Positions 58,360 to 64,000 of a stretch of DNA of 64,000 nucleotides are shown piece by piece; position 1 is the first letter of the stretch; the number at the start of each line of letters is the position of its first letter. The notes under the pieces were generated by a model. That model made no database searches, was not told the DNA's origin, and saw nothing but the letters and a program-made list of their open reading frames with translations. Source of the DNA: Streptomyces bambusae (GTDB lineage Bacteria; Actinomycetota; Actinomycetes; Streptomycetales; Streptomycetaceae); the NCBI RefSeq assembly GCF_020532645.1, contig NZ_JAJAUZ010000003.1:62001-126000 (forward strand), given 5' to 3'. The position numbers and the translations under genes are program-made.

Positions 58360-59292
58360 TCAGTGCGCGGACGCGACGAGGGTTTCGGCCACCGCGCCCG
58401 GCAGCCAGTCGGCCGTACGGGAGAACACGAAACCCAGGCGCTTCGCGCGGGCGTTGCTCATCGCGTAGTGCCGGTCGACGGAGAACGGTGACGCTTCCTC
58501 GCCCGCGGCGACGACCCGGTACGCCGGTTCCCGCCCGGTCCCGGCCGCGACCACCGCGCCCAGGTCGCGTACGTCGAGCAGCCCGTCCGAGCAGGCGTTG
58601 ACGCCGCCGGTGAAGTCCGTGCCGGTGGCCGCCCACAGCAGCACGGCGGCCAGCTCCTCCCAGTGGACGAACACGGTCGGCAGCACGGCGGGGTGCACGG
58701 CGACCGGCTCGCCGCGGCCGATGCGGTCGGCGTAGTGCGCCAGCCGGCCGGTGAACTCCTGTGCCCCGCCGCCGAGTACGTGCGCACTGCGGACGGCGGC
58801 GAACGCGAAGTCCCCGTGACGCGTGAGCACGGCCTCCGCCTGGCGCTTCCCCTCCGCGTAGTGCGCGTCCCGGTAGGAGTCGTCGTGCCAGGGCAGGCCC
58901 TCGTCCACCGGCCACGCGGCCGCGTCCACCGCCTCCTCCGGCACGGGCGTGCCCGGCGGTACGGCGTGCCGGGCGCCGGTCGCCGGGTCGTACACCTCGA
59001 TGGTGGAGGTCATGACGTACCGCCGGGTGCGGCCCCGGAACGCGCGGGCGGCGATGGCGGCCTGCACCGGCGTGTAGCAGACCTGGTCGACGACCACGTC
59101 GAAGGTGCGGGAGGCGAGGGCGGCGGTGAGGGCGGTCTCGTCGTCGCGGTCGGCGACGAGGTGTTCGACCCCGGCCGGCGGGGCGGCCGAGCCGCGGTTG
59201 ATCACGGTGACGTGGTGTCCGGCGGCCTGGAGCCGCTGTACGAGGAGCGTGCCGAAGTAGCGGTTCCCGCCGATGACGCAGATCTTTTGCAT
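58360..59292 (-). CDS. NAD-dependent epimerase/dehydratase (SDR)
   Basis: 310 residues from ATG 59292. Extended-SDR Rossmann motif ICVIGGNRYFGTLLVQRL (GGNRYFG in place of the classic GxxGxxG), STIEVYDP, and an altered active-site Tyr-Lys in DAHYAEGKRQAE. Similar proteins act on nucleotide sugars or plastid-type RNA-binding SDRs; substrate unknown. Divergent from a LysR-type regulator, 70 bp apart, so probably its target. Confidence 0.85.
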   Translation of the reverse strand: MQKICVIGGNRYFGTLLVQRLQAAGHHVTVINRGSAAPPAGVEHLVADRDDETALTAALASRTFDVVVDQVCYTPVQAAIAARAFRGRTRRYVMTSTIEVYDPATGARHAVPPGTPVPEEAVDAAAWPVDEGLPWHDDSYRDAHYAEGKRQAEAVLTRHGDFAFAAVRSAHVLGGGAQEFTGRLAHYADRIGRGEPVAVHPAVLPTVFVHWEELAAVLLWAATGTDFTGGVNACSDGLLDVRDLGAVVAAGTGREPAYRVVAAGEEASPFSVDRHYAMSNARAKRLGFVFSRTADWLPGAVAETLVASAH

Positions 59293-59362
59293 GGCCCCAT
59301 CCTGGGCGCCTACCGTCACCAGCAGAAGTGCCCACCTACTGGATGCGTATAAAGGAAAACTG

Positions 59363-60271
59363 TTGATCGACGTACAGCGGCTCCGGGTCCTGCGGGCGGT
59401 CGCGGAGCACCACAGCTTCAACCGGGCGGCCGCCGCCCTGCACCTGACCCCGTCGGCCGTCTCCCAGCAGGTCGCGGCCCTGGAACGCAGCCTCGGCGCG
59501 CAGGTCGTCGTACGCAGCACCCGCGGCGTGACGCTCACCCGGGCCGGCCGGATCATGGTCGGGGCTGCGGAGTCGGTCGCCGCCGAACTCGCCCACGCGC
59601 AACGGCAGGTGGACCGGCTGGGCAGCGGCCGCAGCCAGTTCACCCTGGCCACGTTCACCAGCGGCGGCCGCCTCCTGCTGCCGGGCGCGCTGCCGCGTCT
59701 GACGGCCGCCCATCCAGGCACCGTCGTCCACGTGAAGGAGGCCGAGCCGGAGGACAGCCTGCCGCTGGTCCGGCGGGGTGCCGCGGATGCCGCCCTCGCC
59801 TATCACTTCGACGGCCCGCTCCCCGGCGGTCCGGGCGGGGCCGCGGGCGTGGAGTGGATCCCGCTGATGGCGGACCCGCTGCACGCCGTCCTGCCCGACG
59901 GCCACCCGCTGGCCGGCCGCGCGGCCCTGGACATCGCCGAACTGGCCGACGAGCCCTGGGTGTTCGGCTGCCTCAAGACGGAGGCGTACCTGCACCGGTA
60001 CGCCGAACGGGCCGGCTTCACCGCGGAAGTGCGCGGCACGACGACGGACTACTTCTTCGCGTGCTCGCTGGTCGCGTCCGGTGTCGGGGTCTCGCTGATC
60101 CCCTCCATCGCCCTGCCGCCCGCCCTGCCGGGGCTGTGCGTCGTGCCGGTCGGCCCGCCGGCCCCCGCCCGCCACCTCGGCATCGCCGTGCCGCGGCGGG
60201 GCGGTCATCCTGCGACGGAGACGCTGGTCGAGGCGCTGCGAGAGCAGGCGGCGGCGGTCGCGGACGGCTGA
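59363..60271 (+). CDS. LysR-family transcriptional regulator
   Basis: 302 residues from TTG 59363, chosen because AAAGGA sits 6 nt upstream and family similarity starts there (LIDVQRLRVLRAVAEHHSFN). HTH RAAAALHLTPSAVSQQVAAL; substrate-binding domain from about 90 (FTLATFTSGGRLLLPGALPR). An ATG-initiated extension from 59273 would overlap the divergent SDR gene. Likely regulates that SDR and itself through the 70-bp gap. Confidence 0.88.
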   Translation: MIDVQRLRVLRAVAEHHSFNRAAAALHLTPSAVSQQVAALERSLGAQVVVRSTRGVTLTRAGRIMVGAAESVAAELAHAQRQVDRLGSGRSQFTLATFTSGGRLLLPGALPRLTAAHPGTVVHVKEAEPEDSLPLVRRGAADAALAYHFDGPLPGGPGGAAGVEWIPLMADPLHAVLPDGHPLAGRAALDIAELADEPWVFGCLKTEAYLHRYAERAGFTAEVRGTTTDYFFACSLVASGVGVSLIPSIALPPALPGLCVVPVGPPAPARHLGIAVPRRGGHPATETLVEALREQAAAVADG

Positions 60272-60278
60272 CCCGGAT

Positions 60279-61157
60279 TCAGGCGTGTGCCACCACGGCC
60301 ACCGGCGCGTCGGCGTGGTGCATCACCGCGTGGGTGATGGCGCCGATGTGGGTGCCGACTCCCGAGTGGCGGATGCGGCGGCCGACCACGACCAGGGCCG
60401 CATCCGAGGCCGCGTCCAGGATCTGGATGGCCGGTTGGCCGATGGCGGTGCGCGCGTCGACGGTGAGCTGCGGGTACTTCTGCCGCCAGGGGGCCAGCAG
60501 CTCCCGCAGGGTGGTCTCCAGCCCGTGCCCCATCTCCGCCTGGACGCCGGGGTCGAGGGCCGGTGCGTACGACAGGATGGGCGGCGGGGACCAGCCGTGG
60601 ACCACGACGAGCGGGCAGGCGTGCCGGTCCGCTTCCTCGCAGGCGAAGCCGAGCAGCCGCTCGCAGTCGCTGTGCAGGTCCACGCCGAGCACGACGGGCC
60701 CGCCCTGCCGGGACCGGCCGGAGCCGGAGGTCCGGGCGCCGGCCGCGCGGACGAGCACGACGGGGGTCTCGGTCAGCGGGATGGTGTCCGACCCGGTGGA
60801 ACCGACGAAGAAGCCGGCGACCGGACCGAGACCGCGCGAGCCGAGCACCAGCAGATCCGCGTCCTCCGCAGCCGACGCGAGGGCGGTGGCAGCCGCGAGG
60901 CCGTCGATCCGCCGGATGCGGACGTCCAGGCCGGGATGCCCGGCCGACACTCGGTCCCAGGCCTGCGCCAGGAGGTCGTCGGCCCAGCGGTGGCGTGACA
61001 CGGGGAGCGGCGCCGCGAACGGCGCGTTCTGCGGCCAGTCGTCGGCGTGGACGAGTTCCAGCACGGCGCCGCGCAGCTCGGCTTCGCGGGCGGCCCAGTC
61101 GGCGGCGGCGAGGCCGGCCTTCGACCCGTCCAGACCTGCCGTGATCCGGTTCGACAT
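60279..61157 (-). CDS. Universal stress protein, tandem domains
   Basis: 292 residues from ATG 61157 with CAGGAGG 8 nt upstream. USP1 ITAGLDGSKAGLAAADWAAR..LVLGSRGLGPVAGFFVGSTG is canonical; USP2 VVLGVDLHSDCERLLGFACE..VVVGRRIRHSGVGTHIGAIT is altered in the ATP loop. Convergent with LysR (7 bp between stops). DevR-type boxes at 61222-61255 lie upstream. Confidence 0.91.
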   Translation of the reverse strand: MSNRITAGLDGSKAGLAAADWAAREAELRGAVLELVHADDWPQNAPFAAPLPVSRHRWADDLLAQAWDRVSAGHPGLDVRIRRIDGLAAATALASAAEDADLLVLGSRGLGPVAGFFVGSTGSDTIPLTETPVVLVRAAGARTSGSGRSRQGGPVVLGVDLHSDCERLLGFACEEADRHACPLVVVHGWSPPPILSYAPALDPGVQAEMGHGLETTLRELLAPWRQKYPQLTVDARTAIGQPAIQILDAASDAALVVVGRRIRHSGVGTHIGAITHAVMHHADAPVAVVAHA

Positions 61158-61221
61158 GGTGTGCCTCCTGTGCGGGTGAGTGGGTGGTTCCAGGTTCCGC
61201 CGCTCGCGATCGCCGCCGGGA

Positions 61222-61255
61222 GGGCCGAGCGGTCCCATCGGGGACCGTTCGGCCC
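61222..61255. promoter_or_regulatory. Tandem DevR/OsdR-type boxes upstream of the USP gene
   Basis: GGGCCGAGCGGTCCC (61222-61236) and GGGACCGTTCGGCCC (61241-61255), 19 bp apart, 65-98 bp upstream of the USP start at 61157. Confidence 0.55.
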
Positions 61256-61270
61256 GGTGGCGACGCACCA

Positions 61271-61393
61271 ATACCCCTGGGGGTATTTGACAGGCCGGGT
61301 GATGTGCTCCTACCTTCTAGTAATACCCCAGGGGGTATCGGACGATCCTCGGCGCATCGCCGATGCTGCCCCGTTCCATACCTCCGGGGGTAT
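61271..61393. promoter_or_regulatory. Three CsoR/CstR-type operators upstream of the sulfur operon
   Basis: ATACCCCTGGGGGTAT (61271-61286), ATACCCCAGGGGGTAT (61323-61338) and ATACCTCCGGGGGTAT (61378-61393) share the ATACCCC-N2-GGGGTAT dyad bound by CsoR-family repressors, including the persulfide sensor CstR. The third lies 26 bp before the first gene. The repressor itself is not in the window. Confidence 0.8.
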
Positions 61394-61418
61394 ATCGGCT
61401 TCGGATCTGGAGGGTTCC

Positions 61419-62825
61419 GTGTTCTTCGCCCAGTACTACCTCGACTGCCTCTCCCAGGCGTCGTACATGATCGCCGACGAGACCACCGGGAAGGCCGTGG
61501 TCGTCGACCCCCGCCGGGACGTCTCGGAGTACCTGGCGGAGGCCGAGGCCCGCGGGTTCGCCATCGTCGGCGTCATCAACACCCACTTCCACGCCGACTT
61601 CGTGGCCGGACACCTTGAGGTGGCCGCCCGTACCGGCGCGTGGATCGGCTACGGCCGGCAGGCCGAGACCGAGTACCCGATCCGCAGGCTGGCCGACGGC
61701 GAGAGGATCAGCCTCGGCGAGGTCACCCTGGAGATCATGGAGACGCCGGGCCACACCCCGGAGTCGATCAGCGTGCTGTTCCACGAGCGCGGCGGGGACG
61801 GCCTCCCGTACGGCGTGCTGACCGGGGACGCCCTGTTCGTCGGGGATGTGGGCCGCCCCGACCTGCTTGCTTCCGTCGGTGTGACCGCGGAGGAACTCGG
61901 CGCCATGCTCTACGACAGCGTCCACCGCAAGCTGATGGGCCTGCCGGACGACGTCCGGGTGTTCCCCGCGCACGGTGCCGGTTCCGCCTGCGGGAAGAAC
62001 CTGTCCACCGAGAAGCAGTCCACCATCGGCGAGCAGCGCGCCACGAACTACGCGTGCGCGCCGATGACCGAGGGTGAGTTCGTGGCCCTCGTCACCGCCG
62101 GACAGCCCGCCGCCCCCGGCTACTTCGCCTACGACGCCGAACTCAACCGCAGGGACCGCCCCCTGTTCGACCCGGCCGCTGCACCGGGCCCGCTCGCCGC
62201 CCGGGAGTTCGCCACCCGCCGTGCCGCCGGTGCCGTGGTCGTCGACGCGCGGGATCCGCAGGAGTTCGCCGCCGGGCACCTGCGCGGCTCGGTGAACGTC
62301 CCGGCCGACGGCCGGTTCGCCGAGCAGGCCGGAACCGTCCTGCCCGCCGACGCGGAACTGCTGGTGATCGCGCCGCAGGACCGCGAGGAGGAGATCGTCA
62401 CGCGCCTGGCCCGGATCGGCTTCGACCGCGTGGCCGGCCACCTCCGCTCGCCGGGCGACGACCTGACCGACCTGACCGCCATGACCGCCCTGGCCGACGA
62501 GGTCACTCCGGCCGCCCGCCTCACCCCCGCCCAGGTCCGTGCCGCCCTGGCGGGCGACAACCCGCCGGTCGTCATCGATGTCCGCAACTGCGGTGAGCGG
62601 AGCGAGCACGGCTCCATCGGAGGAGCGCTGCACATCGCCCTCGGCGAGCTGCCGCGACGCCTGGACGAGATCCCGCGCGACCGGCCCCTGGTCCTGCACT
62701 GCGCGGGCGGCCACCGCTCCTCGATCGCCGCGAGCCTGCTGCGCCACCACGGCTTCACCGACGTCTCCGACATCCTCGGCGGGTACGCCGCCTGGGCCCT
62801 GGCGAACGCTGCCGCCGCAGTCTGA
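61419..62825 (+). CDS. MBL-fold persulfide dioxygenase fused to rhodanese domains (CstB-like)
   Basis: 468 residues from GTG 61419, with GGAGGG 4-5 nt upstream. Residues 1-240 are an ETHE1-type metallo-beta-lactamase domain: H56-x-H58-x-D60 in THFHADFVAGH, GHTPESIS, TGDALFVGDVGRPDL. Two rhodanese modules follow; the first (265-350) lacks a catalytic Cys (LLVIAPQDR), the second (375-465) has C428 in LHCAGGHRSS. It oxidises low-molecular-weight persulfides and processes the product to thiosulfate, as known for CstB. CsoR-type operators upstream indicate induction by sulfide or persulfide. Confidence 0.9.
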   Translation: MFFAQYYLDCLSQASYMIADETTGKAVVVDPRRDVSEYLAEAEARGFAIVGVINTHFHADFVAGHLEVAARTGAWIGYGRQAETEYPIRRLADGERISLGEVTLEIMETPGHTPESISVLFHERGGDGLPYGVLTGDALFVGDVGRPDLLASVGVTAEELGAMLYDSVHRKLMGLPDDVRVFPAHGAGSACGKNLSTEKQSTIGEQRATNYACAPMTEGEFVALVTAGQPAAPGYFAYDAELNRRDRPLFDPAAAPGPLAAREFATRRAAGAVVVDARDPQEFAAGHLRGSVNVPADGRFAEQAGTVLPADAELLVIAPQDREEEIVTRLARIGFDRVAGHLRSPGDDLTDLTAMTALADEVTPAARLTPAQVRAALAGDNPPVVIDVRNCGERSEHGSIGGALHIALGELPRRLDEIPRDRPLVLHCAGGHRSSIAASLLRHHGFTDVSDILGGYAAWALANAAAAV

Positions 62826-62953
62826 GCTGCTGCCCCGGACGCGGGGGAGAGCCCCCGTGGTCCCGTTCCGCCACTGCCGGCGCCCCGCGCGGGTCCCGTA
62901 CGCCCTGACCCTCCGCGCGCGGGAGCGCCGGCCGCCTTCCCCTGCCCCCGCAT

Positions 62954-62969
62954 ATACCCCACCCCGTAT
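62954..62969. promoter_or_regulatory. Degenerate CsoR/CstR-type site
   Basis: ATACCCCACCCCGTAT keeps the outer ATAC/GTAT ends but only part of the G/C core; 37 bp before ATG 63007. It may give the second gene its own regulated promoter. Confidence 0.5.
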
Positions 62970-63006
62970 TTTCGTGCGGGGTCACCCCACCACGACGGAG
63001 ATTCCC

Positions 63007-63591
63007 ATGACGACCGACGCCTCCCGTATCGCCGGCCTCACCCCCACCGCACTCCGGCAGCTGATCAAGGACGGTCGCGCCCCGCGTCTGCTGGACGTGC
63101 GCACCCCGGGCGAGTTCCGGACGGTCCACATCCCCGGTGCCTACAACGTCCCGCTGGACACCCTGCGCGAGCACCGCGGCGAACTCCTGGCCCACCTCGA
63201 CGAGGACGTCGTCCTCGTATGTCGCTCGGGCGCCCGCGCCTCCCAGGCCGAGCAGGCGCTCGCCGAGGCCGGTCTGCCGAACCTGCGTGTCCTGGACGGC
63301 GGCATGATGGCCTGGGAGGCTGTCGGTGCTCCCGTCAACCGGGGCGAGGCGCGCTGGGAGCTGGAGCGCCAGGTGCGCCTGATCGCCGGCTCGATCGTGC
63401 TCGTCACCGGCGTCGTGGGCGTGTTCGTGCCCGGAGTGCACCTGATCGGCGCCGCGATCGGCGCCGGGCTGACGTTCGCCGCGCTCAGCAACACCTGTGC
63501 CATGGGCATGATGCTGTCCAAGCTGCCCTACAACCGTGGCCCGCGCACCGACATCCGCACCGTCATCGCCTCCCTGCGGGACCCCTCGTGA
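63007..63591 (+). CDS. Membrane-anchored rhodanese with DUF2892 domain
   Basis: 194 residues from ATG 63007. Rhodanese domain (about 10-110) with active-site C72 in VLVCRSGARAS; C-terminal DUF2892-type membrane hairpin (QVRLIAGSIVLVTGVVGVFV and HLIGAAIGAGLTFAALSNTC). Transfers sulfane sulfur at the membrane face. Its stop overlaps the next start by GTGA, indicating coupling to the sulfur exporter. Confidence 0.9.
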   Translation: MTTDASRIAGLTPTALRQLIKDGRAPRLLDVRTPGEFRTVHIPGAYNVPLDTLREHRGELLAHLDEDVVLVCRSGARASQAEQALAEAGLPNLRVLDGGMMAWEAVGAPVNRGEARWELERQVRLIAGSIVLVTGVVGVFVPGVHLIGAAIGAGLTFAALSNTCAMGMMLSKLPYNRGPRTDIRTVIASLRDPS

Positions 63592-64000
63592 TCGCGCTCG
63601 TCCTCGCGGCATCCGTACTGATCGGCATCAGCCTGGGCGTCCTGGGCGGCGGCGGTTCCATCCTCACCGTGCCGATCCTCGTCTACCTGGCCGGGATGGA
63701 CACCAAGGAGGCCATCGCCACCTCCCTGTTCGTCGTCGGTGCCACCAGCCTGGTCGGGCTCGTCCCGCACGCCCGGGCCGGCCGGGTGCGCTGGCGCACG
63801 GGTCTGGTCTTCGGCGCGGTCAGCATGGTCGGCGCCTACGGCGGCGGACGCCTCGCCGAGTACGTCCCCGGAACCGTCCTGCTCGTCGTGTTCGCCCTGA
63901 TGATGCTCGCGACCGCCGTCGCCATGCTCCGCAAGTCCCGCAAGGCGAAGCGGGCCAAGCCCGCACATGCGGAACTGCCCGTCAAGCACGTGATCGTGGA
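63588..64000 (+). CDS. TauE/SafE (TSUP) sulfite/sulfur-compound exporter, 3' end outside window
   Basis: Starts at GTG 63588 and is open to the window end (137 residues visible). The first TSUP repeat is clear: LIGISLGVLGGGGSILTVPI, AIATSLFVVGATSLVGLVPH and AYGGGRLAEYVPGTVLLVVF. With the persulfide dioxygenase and rhodanese this forms the usual sulfide-detoxification set, exporting sulfite or thiosulfate. Regulated with them by the CsoR-like sites. Confidence 0.9.
   Translation, partial: MIALVLAASVLIGISLGVLGGGGSILTVPILVYLAGMDTKEAIATSLFVVGATSLVGLVPHARAGRVRWRTGLVFGAVSMVGAYGGGRLAEYVPGTVLLVVFALMMLATAVAMLRKSRKAKRAKPAHAELPVKHVIV

Overview
The window is about 72% G+C with strongly GC-biased third codon positions, GTG starts, AGGAGG-type ribosome sites and Streptomyces-typical families: DUF397, an SAV_915-like protein, Rhs/DNRLRE proteins, a TadA-associated protein paralog and DosR-regulon-like genes. 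It is almost certainly a chromosomal segment of Streptomyces or a close relative. No tRNA, rRNA, insertion sequence, phage or CRISPR array was seen. All assignments come from reading the sequence and from family knowledge; no search was run.

Layout. 1-6.6 kb: the 3' part of a giant Rhs/DNRLRE protein with a variable C-terminal tip, then a small membrane protein. 6.6-10.3 kb: a MarR-type regulator behind a MerR-type promoter, a decayed TauE/SafE-like relic, a TadA-associated protein paralog, a stand-alone TsaD and a small ABM-domain protein. 10.3-14.6 kb: a MacB-like ABC transporter and a divergent 97-residue protein. 14.6-25 kb: a potassium island with orfX-kdpF-kdpA-kdpB-kdpC and kdpE, a short remnant of kdpD, a divergent KimA-like importer and a second, orphan kdpB. 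25-34 kb: a frameshifted GNAT gene, a second APC-superfamily transporter, a GbsR-like regulator, a serine hydrolase, DUF397, a second lysA, a G/C-homopolymer repeat and an Rnl5-type RNA ligase.

34.5-61.2 kb: a dormancy/hypoxia-type island resembling the DosR (DevR) regulon of Mycobacterium and the OsdR/OsdK region of Streptomyces coelicolor. It has an Rv1733c-like protein, two P2-type ATPases, six CBS-domain proteins (five with BON domains), three universal stress proteins, DUF1918, SHOCT and two pyridoxamine-oxidase-like proteins, a broken nicotinate phosphoribosyltransferase, a flavodoxin, a two-subunit NAD-linked formate dehydrogenase, a GAF-GAF sensor kinase and a NarL-type response regulator. 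An aldo/keto reductase, an epimerase and a LysR regulator sit between 57.4 and 60.3 kb. 61.4-64 kb: a sulfide/persulfide detoxification operon under CsoR/CstR-like operators, with the last gene (TauE/SafE) running off the window.

Two regulatory patterns stand out. First, imperfect palindromes of the form GGGNC-N4/5-GNCCC occur upstream of nearly every transcription unit of the dormancy island and also between the ABC transporter and its neighbour at 14 kb; they are probably the operators of the DevR-like regulator encoded here. Second, a 19-bp motif ending in CCATACG occurs as two pairs of direct repeats, each pair spaced 32 bp, between the kdp operon and the KimA-like gene. A related direct repeat (CGTCAAG..CGTCAG) occurs near the orphan kdpB, the second APC transporter, the lysA unit and the RNA ligase. 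This suggests an OmpR-type regulator, possibly the KdpE encoded here, acting without an intact local KdpD.
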